Source: Arthrobotrys musiformis
Lineage: Eukaryota; Ascomycota; Orbiliomycetes; Orbiliales; Orbiliaceae
Assembly: GCA_036971715.1 (NCBI GenBank)
Contig: JAVHJL010000009.1
Span: 992,001-1,056,000, forward strand
Direction of reading: 5' to 3'
Length of the DNA: 64,000 nt
A program made the translations under genes and the position numbers. Of this stretch, positions 1 through 11,063 are shown in pieces. The notes under the pieces are model-generated. The model saw only the letters and a program-made list of their open reading frames with translations, was not told where the DNA came from and did not search any database. Each line of letters begins with the position of its first letter. Position 1 is the first letter of the stretch.

Positions 1-1
1 G

Positions 2-880
2 GTACCGCGGCGTTCTGAAGAGCCGGATATGTACCAGTTTCCGGGGTGGGGGGTAAAGATATACGAATCTCTAACTTCCTGCATCCAGCAAAGTCTCGAA
101 AAGTACAATGAGGATGCTCTTGTTGTCCTCAGGTGGTTGTCGGGAAACTTCAAACCCGAAGATTTAGATTCACCAAGCTCAGTATCGAAACCAAGAAGTA
201 CCCAACGTCTCGAATTTCACCATATCGAAGTTCTCCAAGGCCTCAAAGCTGCAAACTGGATAGATATTGCAGAGAGTAGTCGAGTAGCAATGGAGCTTTG
301 GGAAGAATGTATAGATTCAGAATTAGACACTCTGCGCAAAGATAACAGGGAAAGACCGGTGTTGTACGAGAACCAACCCAGAAACATTCGCCTGATCCAG
401 AAATTCTGGTGCCTGTTTATCTTGCTTCTTAAGCTTCCTGAGACCCTACAAGAAATTTACCAAGCCTGCCAGGAGCAAGGAGTTCCTTCTTGTTTTGTAG
501 CTGGAGATGTACGTCTCGAACAAAATAGACTATCTCGTTCAACCACAAAATACCCTGGGTCCGCACTCCCATTCGTTGGCATCACTGTTTTCCTGTTGGC
601 TCTTGACCTTTATGAAAAAGATTTCAAGGCCGCAAAGAAAACATGTTCAGAATTATTTGACGGGATATGCGTCCTCGAAACACACGAGAAAGAGTTTTCC
701 TCGCAGATGAAAATTGCTGCTGACTTGATTATGGTAGGTATTCACCAAAAGGTTGGAGAAAAGGTTGAAGCTAGATTTTATATCTCACAGATTCGCAAAG
801 TGAAAAACGCAAAGGATCTGGTATGGTATAAGTGGGTAGAAATTGTATTTGGTGAAGCCCTAGACCTGCAAATTGAGTAG
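2..880 (+). CDS. 3' part of an unrecognised protein gene, cut by the window edge
   Basis: The reading frame is open from base 2 to the stop at 878-880. The Met at base 29 is therefore probably internal and the gene very likely begins left of the window; 292 residues are visible. I recognise no family. The visible part is mostly helical-looking, with hydrophobic stretches (FWCLFILLLKLP, VGITVFLLALDLYEKDFKAAKK) separated by charged segments, which could suit a helical-repeat protein. No membrane anchor or catalytic motif is evident. Near the start it carries the string FKPEDLDS, which also occurs with one change (LKPEDLDS) near the C-terminus of the secreted protein at 26127-27657. No intron is needed in the visible part. 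Confidence 0.6.
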   Translation, partial: VPRRSEEPDMYQFPGWGVKIYESLTSCIQQSLEKYNEDALVVLRWLSGNFKPEDLDSPSSVSKPRSTQRLEFHHIEVLQGLKAANWIDIAESSRVAMELWEECIDSELDTLRKDNRERPVLYENQPRNIRLIQKFWCLFILLLKLPETLQEIYQACQEQGVPSCFVAGDVRLEQNRLSRSTTKYPGSALPFVGITVFLLALDLYEKDFKAAKKTCSELFDGICVLETHEKEFSSQMKIAADLIMVGIHQKVGEKVEARFYISQIRKVKNAKDLVWYKWVEIVFGEALDLQIE

Positions 881-1385
881 CGAATTATTTGAAGAGGACC
901 ATATAAAGAAATTGGAGTGCAATTGAAAGACATATCGACGCCGCAAACAGTCTCGGAATAGTCTGCAGTCTAGCAAGAACTAATTCGCCTGTTGGAATTA
1001 ATTATCTTTTGTGTTTCTGTGAGCCCGGCTATTTTTTTACACTCGGCTATTCGATTGTAAATATTTAAATACGTATACAATGATTGGCAGTACTTCGGGC
1101 CTTTTGAGAATATACGTCTCTTCAACGTGTTCGCGATTCCACGACTTATTCTACGATCTCAAAGGAGGAACTGGCTTCGAGCTGCTCCGCCCTTCTAACC
1201 ACACTGTACATGCCTTCCCTAGTCTTGTGCGCGTGCCCATGGCCCAGCCTAGGGAATATTGGCCTAGACTGTAGGAATATAAACCTCATAGCCTTCCAAA
1301 AATGTAAACCCCTGCCAAAACTAGGCCCATCCAGAAAGGTTTTCTGGAGCAAAACGAAAAAAAAAAAAGTAAAGTAAAGTATTAG
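881..1385. other. Intergenic stretch before the 5S cluster
   Basis: About 500 bases lie between the stop of the partial gene and the first 5S gene, with no supported reading frame. The 12-A run at 1357-1368 reads as a 12-T run on the minus strand just past the 3' end of the first 5S copy, where an RNA polymerase III terminator is expected. Confidence 0.5.
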
Positions 1386-1504
1386 ATCTACAACAATCCC
1401 AATTCGCAAATCGTCACCGACTTTGCTACTACGGAATCGATAAGAGGCTTGAGTAAGGCAGAGCGGACGGGATACCCTAGTGACCTCTTTCTGTGGTCGT
1501 AGAT
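1386..1504 (-). rRNA. Diverged 5S rRNA gene (copy 1)
   Basis: This 119-nt unit has the same ends as the two copies downstream (ATCTACGACCACAG at the 5' end, GTTGTAGAT at the 3' end). It also keeps the conserved TCCCGTCCGCTCTG and AAGCC blocks of fungal 5S RNA. By hand count it differs from copy 3 at about 29 of 119 positions. Helix I (9 bp) pairs perfectly. The terminal hairpin at 1406-1426 pairs as 5+3 bp around a bulged G with a GTGA loop, as in the other copies, although most of its pairs are changed. The adjoining stem (1396-1400 with 1433-1437) also still pairs. The T-run terminator lies about 17 nt downstream. It is more likely a structurally intact 5S variant than a pseudogene. Expression is unknown. 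Confidence 0.8.
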
Positions 1505-1793
1505 ATCGATCTGGGGTGAGAACAAAGAGTTATAGCCAACTTATCCAAGTCGACGAAAAGTAAATACCTGCAATTGCGCAAAAAAGAATTACCAATGGGC
1601 TTCGATCGAGCTACAGGTACTATTCCCGTGTCACAGATGCCCATAATCTAATCGTTATACGCCCATCGTTCCCTCTGGTGGTCTAGCTGGGTACGAGACA
1701 ACCGTCGTCGCTGATGGAAAAAATTTTGTCGGGTTGGCGAAAAGTCAAAACACCAAAAATATGATCGTGAGATTCCACAAAAAGAAATACGAA
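1505..1793. other. Spacer between 5S copies 1 and 2
   Basis: A 289-nt spacer with no reading frame. Its right end (ACACCAAAAA, an ATCGTGAGATTCC-like string, then an A5 tract at 1779-1783) resembles the right end of the next spacer, so the 5S unit and some flank seem to have been duplicated together. On the minus strand the A5 tract is a T5 terminator for copy 2. Confidence 0.5.
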
Positions 1794-1912
1794 ATCTACA
1801 ACAGCCGCGATTCTCACCTGGTCACCCACGGTAATACTAAGCAGCCGATAAGAGGCTTGTATAGCGCAGAGCGGACGGGATACGTAAGTGTCCTCTTTCT
1901 GTGGTCGTAGAT
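1794..1912 (-). rRNA. 5S rRNA gene (copy 2)
   Basis: A 119-nt gene for the 5S RNA of the large ribosomal subunit, on the minus strand. It has the fungal 5S landmarks in order: ATCTACGACCA at the 5' end, TCCCGTCCGCTCTG, AAGCC, TTAGTA, GTGGGTGACCA and GTTGTAGAT at the 3' end. The last pairs with the first in helix I. The internal promoter elements of 5S genes lie within these conserved blocks. The terminal hairpin is at 1814-1834. It differs from copy 3 at about four positions. A T5 run follows the 3' end on the minus strand (plus 1779-1783), consistent with an RNA polymerase III terminator. Confidence 0.92.
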
Positions 1913-2174
1913 ATCAGTTTAGTTTAGTGTGCAGGTTATGGCCGGCTACATGCTCGTTTTGGAAAGTCAAAATATCCACGCCAAAAATTTTCTGAAATGC
2001 CACCCAGACCACAAACACGAGGTTTTATACATAGCGCAATGCCCATAGACTCCAGATGGTAACCAATGGTCGCGGGATAAGCTTTACGGGCAAAAGATTT
2101 TTGGTTCATTAAACGAAAGTTAGTTCGAAACACCAAAAAAATTTATCGCGACTTCCCAAAAGGAAAAAAATTAA
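1913..2174. other. Spacer between 5S copies 2 and 3
   Basis: A 262-nt spacer. The stretch just left of copy 3 (ACACCAAAAAAATTTATCG, then A7 at 2164-2170) matches the corresponding part of the previous spacer, with differences. The A7 tract is the T7 terminator for copy 3 on the minus strand. I see no coding sequence. Confidence 0.5.
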
Positions 2175-2293
2175 ATCTACAACAGCCGCGATTCTCACCT
2201 GGTCACCCACGGTAATACTAAGCGGCCGATAAGAGGCTTATATAGCGCAGAGCGGACGGGATACGTAGATGTCCTCTTTCTGTGGTCGTAGAT
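2175..2293 (-). rRNA. 5S rRNA gene (copy 3)
   Basis: A 119-nt 5S rRNA gene on the minus strand with the same landmarks as copy 2, a 9-bp helix I and a terminal hairpin at 2195-2215 (5+3 bp around a bulged G, GTGA loop). The adjoining stem pairs GCCGC with GCGGC. A T7 run (plus 2164-2170) follows the 3' end as terminator. The distance from copy 2 is 381 nt, and from copy 1 to copy 2 it is 408 nt, so this is an irregular tandem array of three. Filamentous ascomycetes usually disperse single 5S genes around the genome (general knowledge). Confidence 0.92.
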
Positions 2294-5200
2294 ATCATGT
2301 TCTGTGTGAGTGTTGTATCTATTGTGACGGTTGAATCCCAACTGGGAAGTTAGTGACAGGGATTACGAATCGAGGATCGAAAACGACAAAAAATGGAGTG
2401 GGCAGAAACTCGAATGAATGATACCGATTGGTGAACCAATTGGCTCCCGTGGTCGTGGGTGTCGGGTCTTTTGACCATGAATCGGTTGAGGCGAATATTT
2501 GCCACCTGGGAAAAGGTTTGGGCTCAAACGTTTTAATATTTGGAAGGTCACGGACCACCTATTATTTACATAATACTATATACGCAATACTAGATTTAAA
2601 TATATAATTTTATGGGGATTGAATATGGCCATCGCATTTGTTACCTGATCGAAAAATATATTAATGGTCTCCTGACATGACGTGCTCTTCAGTCAGTAGG
2701 TCCATGATGTTTGGATAGGAATCAATGGCTGATCGATACGACGTGAAAATTTTCCTCATGAGCTCGCCTACTTATCTAGATATCCATGATATCAAGAAAT
2801 ATCTCAATTACATGTAGTTATAGAATAGAAAGACCTAGTGGAATCATATCCCGAACCCTTCAACCGTCCATGAAATACGAACATATCATCCATATTCTAA
2901 CTCCATTTCTCGAATCCTCGATGGAGGAATAATGCTAAACTCCAAATTCCCATAACCCTATGCCACCTCCTATAGGTCAACCAAAAACGTGAGACATTAT
3001 ACAAAGGCATGCCACATTTGGCCGATAGTGGCGCGATCTTCCTTTTGCTTTCTTTCTTTTTCTTCTTTTCCATCGAACCCTGTCCGCCCACCTGCACGAT
3101 GACGATCAACCTTCCATGGCCGAAGGGCCCATTTGGCCTTCAAGATCTTAAATTTCTTCCAGAATCTCAGATCTTTTGAGGGAAAGGGTTCTTGGACCCG
3201 TTGATCGGGAGGGTACTCGCGATCGGGAAGGCTAGTCTTTGGAAGCGCATGTGACTGATATCATGATGATTGGAGGGCTACGATTGATAGACAGACCCAA
3301 GGCGCTTGCGGGGGATAACCGGGCCTGAGGTCCTTCGAGCGCGGTTCGTACCTTATACAATGCCGTACCTTTATCCGAAAAAGTCTCATTCAAAAGTGCG
3401 GCATGGTACACCCATGGCTCTCTGGTTTATCACCTTCACTCGCTATAGATGGTCGGCGTTTTTTGAGATGAGAGTTTATATACCATCCGTCACTATTGAT
3501 AATATAATGCCGCATTAATTCATTGATTGTTTATGACATTCATATATCCCTCAGCTTCCTCTCCATAGTATTAATGTCACCATCTGTAGGTAGCTATCAT
3601 TGTATGTATGGTGCACATGTCCACTTCTATGACGCCCATCCGACTCACAACACTGCGCTATGATATCACACCCCCTCCGTTGGAAAGCTGAGGTTATGAC
3701 GACAGGCTCGTTTATTGTGGCATCAACATTGATAGTTAAATTGATAAAGGCAATCGACTCGGCTATAGTCTTCAATCCTGTAGAACGATCGGAAAACGCC
3801 GTGTCAAAAGTTCCCTTATATAGGTATGCACAGGTGGTTATCTCCAACTTTTCAACAGGTTACGACACTGTATACGTTACCGGGGAGCTTTCGATCGATC
3901 GCTGGTGGTATTTCACACCAAAGCTCCTCCAATTCGACGGAAATCGTGTATCAGGATATTTCCGTGATCGTTCTCTGGTGATTCACAGCCATAAAACAAG
4001 CGAAGTTATGTGAAATTTCATGGATACTCGAAACGGCTGGAACAAAAAAATCCAACAATTTGCCTCCTATGCCCAACGGCCGCGTAGGGAATTCAGCGAA
4101 TTCAATTATCCCGATTTCGTGACATTGGCATGTTAATTACCTACTAAATTGTGAAATGTGCTTCGCGCAGATCCAAGCGCATTTGCCTCCCCCAGACCAA
4201 GAAACCCGCACGATGCATATTGGGCCAATCCGAATGTCTCGTCGTGCACGTAAAGCAGCCATGGGGTCATGTGGCAAATGTGATCCTGGAACCTGTCACA
4301 CAGGCTTGCAGGAGATAGGCCCACATTGAATATCCAGGGTCTTTTCGTGCATGTTCGTGTGATATGCTTGTTGATCAATGATTTGGTAAAAAATATTTAA
4401 ATTTTGGTTTAGTGGTTCGATAGACTCTGGGGAAACTGCTGATACTGGTTAGAGTGATGCTCTTTTTTGCCTTGGAAGTGGAGCCGATGATAGTAGCTAT
4501 CGGGCAGGCTAAATCAAGATGCTATCGGCCTAGCATTGAACAACTTGCTTAAGAATTGGGGAGGTCAACAAAGCGGATTGGCCTTTGATAAAAATGAGGT
4601 TGAATATCAGCAACAGCTTGGTTTGAGGGTTGGTCGGCGCGGAGTTAAACTGAATCAGCAGGCGCCAGGCCGGACAGCAGAATGGCCCGACAACATCCAA
4701 CACAGAGGCCAGACCTCAAAAGCTGAGCTGTGCGGGCCAGAACTCCCCAATTCCAAAGCCAAGGCCTCACCAGGAAGCGATTCTAACATCCCGAACTCTC
4801 GGGTATATCGATATCGCCCTTCCTCGCCCAAAGTCATCAGATCGCCATGTTTGAAACTCGCCTAGGCGTCATCGTGCTGCAAGCCATAAGGATTCCAACT
4901 GCGGTCAGGCCAGGACTTGCATCATCCCATCGGCATTCTTCCATTGGGTCCGTTCCATAAAACCTATCAGGCGAATTTTAATCAAGGCCGCGCAGGCTAG
5001 GAAAGATTTCAAAGACAAATTCCAACGTCCTGACAGCTGTGCCCCTCCAACCAGATTTGAGCGATTCATTCCCAGACTCTGTTGGGTTGCAATTGGGGAT
5101 CGATTTAATGGTAGTGGATCATATAATGTCTGGGAAAACCCGCGGGAATAACCAACGCTTATGCATGCAGTGACTAAACATCTTCTTTTATCCAACTTGC

Positions 5201-5876
5201 TGGAATGTTGTGCTACACTGGCTTCCAACCGCCATTGTATCGACAAGGGCAATGAGGAGACTAAAAAAAGAAAGAAAAGACTAAGGCCCTAAGGCCTCCG
5301 AAGCTAAAGTTCACAGCCCCCTTTCTGGGTGTTGGCTTGTGCGTCTATCGGGTTGTCGATGATCATGGACATGTCCTTATTATTTCGCTAGAAGTTCTGT
5401 TTTTTGCCAGGCCAAACTCCATGGTCTAGGCTGAATAGCAGGGAATACGGGAACAAACGAAACGATCATGTCGACCTCACCAGATAATCTTACCAAGAAT
5501 TGTCGCAAGCTAACGCCAGTTTGCGTAATCGGGCTATAAGTCACAACTCCGACTCTAACTTGACTTGCTTCAGCGGGAATAGATTTCACAAGCATTGGCT
5601 GATTTACCAGAATATCGACAAGGGGTGAGGGTTGTTGGCAAGGATGAATGACATACCCCAGAGTTAGTTCGTATCGTAGCGATGCTGCTGCTGCAGGCAG
5701 ATCAGAAGCGAGCGAGAATTGAGCGAGCGAAGTTGCCGAAAAATACTTCCAAATGCAACGAATGCAGAAGAAAGCAGCTTGGGTTTCCAGAGACACTTGT
5801 GGTCTAGTTCATCGGGGGGAAGGGAGGATTCAATGCCGCGAAACATTTGCAAGGCCTCAGTATTACTCAAGCGTCC

Positions 5877-5896
5877 GTGTGTGTGTGTGTGTGTGT
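5877..5896. repeat. (GT)10 microsatellite
   Basis: Ten uninterrupted GT dinucleotides, followed by a looser TGTGTATGTGTATG tail to about 5930. It is likely length-variable between strains and has no supported coding context. Confidence 0.9.
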
Positions 5897-7455
5897 CTAA
5901 GTAGCAGTCTGTACTGTGTATGTGTATGGGACGGCCGGCAGGAACTTGTGGTACTTCTACCACAGGTACAAGACCAAGCCCATGCTGATGATCAACTTCC
6001 TCATCCTTTGGAATGGGTGAGGTCGTTTGCGGAAGATAACAAGCCCGTTATACCTTTCTTGCCAATAAGTTTGGTTATAGCCTAGAAGGAACACCTTTAG
6101 GTTAGAGTTTCTATGGGATTATGTCGATCCGTAAAGTCCAGATATCGATAGCCTGGAGTGTGGATGAGGTCTGAAGAACAAGAGGAAGGTCAAAGCAAAG
6201 TTCAGTGTGTTGGGTGGAACAGAGACATCCGATGGGTCTTCGAGGACGTTCTGTGTCGCCGTTGAGTCGCCATGTTTTCCACGTTTATTCCACACTGCTT
6301 CGATCTGAATTTCGTCGAAAAAAGAGGCTTCAAATTCAGCTTGAACTTCAGTCTTCACAAGTGTACCTGCGATAAGTATCAGGCTCTCTGGGCTTCCTGC
6401 CAACATGGGCAGACCCGGTAGATGGCACCTCTTGAAAGGCCGTGTGGGTCGAGAGTTGGCATACACCCTTGGGATTTTCATGCAACTGCAGCGAATGATA
6501 GAAAAGGTACCATTTTCGTCAATTGACTTTGGTACCGAACAAAGTGTATTTGTAGATGCTCTACAGGTACCGAAATGTGCTCCACACTGCAAGTCCGCCA
6601 ACTTTCCCTCCTGCTTTCCCTTTTTTGCACTTTCGTTCGATTCGAAGGGGATCGTTCGACGTTCAACGGCTCGGAATGCTGAAAGCAGCGAACAGGTAAC
6701 TTTTCGAGCTAGGCAAACCACAAATCGGGCCACTGGTATGTGAAAGAAAAGATCACGCTGCCACTGTGTATATTGATGCGTCGTTGGGAAGAGTAGATAA
6801 ACGGGGACTTTGGAAGGAATTGAACATCAATGGAAGGAGAATATATGCATTCGATGATCATAGAAGACGAAGAAGGCCGCAAGCAATCGGGTCCAATTCC
6901 TCAGAGGAACTGTGGTTTTCTCCACAACAAGCTCAAAGTCTCGGCCCAAAATAGGCCTATATGCAAGGTTTGCTTGCTGCGCTATCGACGAGATTTGCTT
7001 TTCTTGCCCGACTGTTCTCTCGATCGTTAGCAGGTACCAAGGAGAAGGTACTTCCTCGGCCAGGCATACCTATGTAAAGTAGCGGGTTCCCAGTCTTTCA
7101 GTCGGTCAAATGTCCCTTTTGATTCTCCCCTACTCACTGTCCGCCAGTGCTGGGTTCCGCCTCAACAACTTATTCTAGTTGTTACAGGAGATCATTCAAT
7201 TCAAACGTATTTGAGGCCTGGCGATAACGACACCGATTCGATTCATGTTAGAGTGCCGTTTGATATTGATAGAACCGAACATCAACGTGAGCAGATTCCC
7301 TCCTTGGAACTCCCAGACCCACCCCACTCTTCCCTACAAAGCTGTCTTCTCGAGCTCCAAAAGGCACATCGTTCTTCGAAAGTTACTTTGGCTCAAGTTG
7401 AGCTCGCAAATACCCGGAGTTGCTCCACTATCTACAAGACTTCCCAACTCCTAAC

Positions 7456-7483
7456 AAAAAAAAAAAAAAAAAAAAAAAAAAAA
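7456..7483. repeat. A28 homopolymer
   Basis: Twenty-eight consecutive A residues. No coding sequence or target-site duplication was seen next to it, so there is no direct support for a retroposon tail. Confidence 0.85.
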
Positions 7484-8721
7484 GCGATTCCTCGATCTGT
7501 CGCATGCTTCTCACTCTCGGAGTTTGTGGCTTGCTCGCTAACTGCTTGCAGACAGACAACGTAAGGGAAGGAACAACCGGAATAGACGACAAGACAGCTC
7601 CCAACATCTAGCGACGTGGATAAGCCATATCAGCCATACCATATTGCTTCTTTTTATATTAACGAACGCCCTCCGACGCACAAGGAGGCCTGGGATAGAG
7701 ATTGAGGGAGGTGGTACCGACGGACTTGTACTGCTTCCGAGAGATTGTACCTTATTCCGCACAGGAAACTGGGTTTCGACAGTCGTCTCGTCTACAGGGA
7801 TCAACCAGCAGTCGAACCGCTGCAGGTCTCGTGGATGAAAGGCTAGATGAACGTATCTGTAGGTAAGTAGGTGTGGTTCGCAACGATTTGACATTTGGCC
7901 CTGGTACATCATCGTTCCCTCTTCTTATGCAATGCATGGTGGTGTGGTGGTTATTTTTCTTCTTTTCTTTCCTCTTTTCCTCAGTATCTTCGTATACCTC
8001 CTGCTACAATAATACATCAATCAAACTGCAGTGCTGCCCACCTTTGGTTCTTGGGGTGGTTCGCTAGCCAAGTGATTCAAGAGTGCCTGGAGTGCAGGTA
8101 GAGTGGGGTGCGAGAGAGCTTCCCCACCACCCTTTTCAGCCCAGCTTACATATGAGTAACCTGCACAATCAATTCTGGCCCCGCAATTGGCTTCCTCTTG
8201 TCGATGCTTTTCAGCGACAACAGCACGCACGTTTTTATTTTATTTTTCTAAGGAGCTGTTGAAATACGTGCCTATTCCCTCTCAATTCCTGTCACTCCTT
8301 CGCCTGCATTAATTGAGGAAGGGAAAAAATAAAATAAAAAAATATCAAAAAAGACTTGTTACGCGGGTTCTTCTTGTTCTATTCTTGGTCGCTCTGCATC
8401 TGTGCTGTTGACTTGTCTCTGTCCTCTTCTGCTTCTGGCCTCTGTGCTGTTGTCCAATTCACAATTCTCGATTTAATGTCCTTTCGGTCCTGTCCAACTT
8501 GCAACTCGATATCTAACTTCCAATACTGACAGCGGCACAGGAGGGAACAAAAAGAAGAATACCAACTGTTTAAAAGGAAAGGTTGCTCGAGATTTGACAC
8601 ATACACATTACTCGAGTTTGAAATTCCTCAACCCACCTCCTGATAGCAGTGGTATTTGAACTTTGCCATCGAACCCGTTCGATTCTATTTCTGTATCCAC
8701 CATCTCAAAAATTACCCCCCA

Positions 8722-8757
8722 GTCAAGCCAAAAGTCAAGCCAAAAGTCAAGCCAAGT
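8722..8757. repeat. Tandem GTCAAGCCAAAA repeat
   Basis: About three copies of a 12-nt unit GTCAAGCCAAAA, the last one imperfect. They decay rightward into related GTCAG and AGCCAAGTCAA pieces up to about 8785. The repeat lies roughly 2.3 kb upstream of the PPS1 start. Confidence 0.75.
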
Positions 8758-10028
8758 CAGGTCAGATCAAGTTCAGCCAAGTCAAAAACCGCAAACGAGT
8801 TTGGCCTGCCCGCCCGCAAATTAGCCCACTCTCGATCCGCCACAGCATCATCTCATCCATCAGGGAGGGACCGCATTTTACTCTCACTCCGCCATAAAAA
8901 CCCTATAGTTTAAAAGCCTTAAAGCTTCCCAGCATCCAGGTTTACAATCTTCAAGGAGAATTTCTGATTTCCCCAATTGATTATTGAAAAACTTCCGAAC
9001 GACGAGTTTCCCCCCGCAGCATAGCCACTCGACCAGAGTCAAACGACGGAGGGAATCTTCTTTGGGTCTAAAGCAAACGGGTATCACCTAACTCTGGCCC
9101 GACTCTCTTTTTTCTCTTTCTCGAATCGAGCTCCTCGGAACATCACCGTTTGGTATCCCCGGCCACCGGACGCTAAATACCCTGCTCACGTTGTAGACCG
9201 ACGAAGAGGGTGGCTTGATATAATTACACAGAGACATCACGAGATCAGGTTTTTAATAAGGTCTAGATCTCTGAGTCTTTTCATCTCCTTTTTAATTATT
9301 TTTTATAATTTTTTGATTGTCCTCTGGACCTCACGATAATATAATTGCGCCTCGTGCTTGATACTTTCGTTTTATCGATCTACTCAACCCCTCCGGTCTC
9401 TATCTATCCGAATTCTACATTGCGAAAGAGCAATTCAAACCAAACCGTCTGCGCACGAACTACAAAGTCAACAGTGGCCGTTCATTCATACTTCCTATTA
9501 CGCACTCACGCACACCGACACATTGGAACGAACCTGCAGGAGCGAATCTGGGCGAAAGATACCGGCTTGTGGGTCTTATCTTTGTTGTAGCACACCTCAG
9601 CCAGGGCGAACAGAACAACACAACCACTAGTCACCACCATTACATTACTACATCAAGTTCGATATCTTCAGCCATATCTCTGCTATCTCTTGGGATATCA
9701 AACTAGCTCCAGGACCTATCTGGACAATAGCCTGAACCGGAACATCCTTCACCGTGTATACATACACCGAAGCGCACGCGACTCCTTCATACATCCTACG
9801 GATTATATATATATATTATATACTTCTTCTTTTCAGGATACCTTTTTAATTTTTCGTTCTTGGAAATCAAGAGAACAAGAGAGTGAAAGGTTCAATAATT
9901 TCCGGCAGCAAGATTCGATTCAACTCTCCTCTTCTGCCATAAGCTCAAACAGTTGCACGCATACAATACATACTTTGATATCTTACGAGCCAGGACGGTC
10001 AACCAAGCTGTAGGCTCTTCTCGAACAC

Positions 10029-10052
10029 TTTTTTTTTTAAAAAAAAAAAAAA
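10029..10052. repeat. T10A14 tract
   Basis: Ten T residues run directly into fourteen A residues, a perfectly self-complementary core. It lies about 1 kb upstream of the PPS1 start. A rigid nucleosome-excluding tract is one possible role, but nothing more can be read from the sequence. Confidence 0.7.
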
Positions 10053-10606
10053 TCGTGTGTGGTTAAATCCCTCGCCTGGAAGAATAAGAGTTGCAGTACA
10101 TACAGACGGTACCAGGATCGATATCACGGTTGCATAGGAAAGAAAAGAAAAGGTGAGTGAGTAAACTAAGTGCTGAACTTTCCTAGTTAAAGGCACATGC
10201 AGAGAGAGCTGTTTGATTTGATTTCACCATGCTACCCTTACAATTTATAATATTCTATCTATCTCTTACAGCCAGATCAAACCAGACCAGACCATGGCAG
10301 TGAATGGCATGGGCATCCCACCCACCATGGCCACTGCCTTTCTGTTTGCAATATAATGGCTATCTATCGGCGCCGAGGTAGCTATAATATAGCTCTGATA
10401 TGCAATTATGTACTCGCATGTTCGTGCATAAAGTGATGCATCCACATGTACAATTCTTCGATTGCGTCTACATAGACCTGTCTGTTCATACCCCCTTCCC
10501 CCCCTCCTCCTCCCCCTTGCCCTTCCGTGCGCTTTCACTTTTACGGCGCCAATAAACCTGTAGAATCCGATCCTGCCGTCAGTTATCTGTCTACCCCTTT
10601 GCGGGC

Positions 10607-10623
10607 TTTTTTTTTTTTTTTTT
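10607..10623. repeat. T17 run
   Basis: Seventeen consecutive T residues in the pyrimidine-rich region about 440 bp upstream of the PPS1 start codon. Confidence 0.8.
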
Positions 10624-11063
10624 GTCCCTTTGGCTCGCTCGGGAAAATAGTGTGTCAGAAGTGCTTCCGCAATTGCCCTCGAAGTTACACAGGATCGAGC
10701 GATATGTTCGAAACAGCACACTTGAAGCTAGCTAAGCTGCGAACGAGCACCTTTCCGATTTCGCCACATTTGCGTATTTAGTAATTCACTGTCGCCCTTG
10801 TTTTCTGTGTCATCATCATCATCTTCTTCTTTTTCCTCTCGAATTTTCTTTATTTACTTAAGATACGAATGGTTCTGGTTCTAACTATCGCGGACGATAC
10901 AATCCAGAAAAAGAAGAAGTTGTTGTCGTCTACACCCACCACCAGTTCAGCCAGCAGCCCAACAGAGCCCAACCAAATCAAACGGGTCAAACAAACAGCC
11001 AGCAGCACCAGGAACAACCCGTCGCTCTCGACCTGAAAGCCAAAGCAAATATTACCGCCCGTC

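Larger units (their letters stand above)
2294..11063. other. Long stretch without a supported gene
   Basis: About 8.8 kb with several open frames up to 204 codons (for example 6119-6733 minus, 5380-5796 minus, 3660-4013 plus). None shows a recognisable domain, codon regularity or an intron-joined extension. Several overlap equally long frames on the other strand. The part from about 8.4 kb onward is rich in CT tracts and probably includes the promoter and leader of PPS1. It contains a (GT)10 microsatellite, an A28 run, a tandem GTCAAGCCAAAA repeat, a T10A14 tract and a T17 run, listed separately. Confidence 0.5.

Noticed and set aside
3660..4013. 117-codon frame on the plus strand with a counterpart on the minus strand (3551-3847)
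   Set aside because: Both strands look equally open and neither product resembles a protein family.
6119..6733. 204-codon open frame on the minus strand
   Set aside because: No recognisable domain or signal, and a 113-codon frame runs opposite over part of it. No splice-joined extension supports coding.
7456..7483. A28 run considered as the tail of a retroposed sequence
   Set aside because: No target-site duplication or element body was visible next to it.
10266..10721. 151-codon frame on the minus strand upstream of PPS1
   Set aside because: It reads through a T17 run (poly-Lys) and low-complexity tracts; more likely PPS1 leader or promoter sequence.
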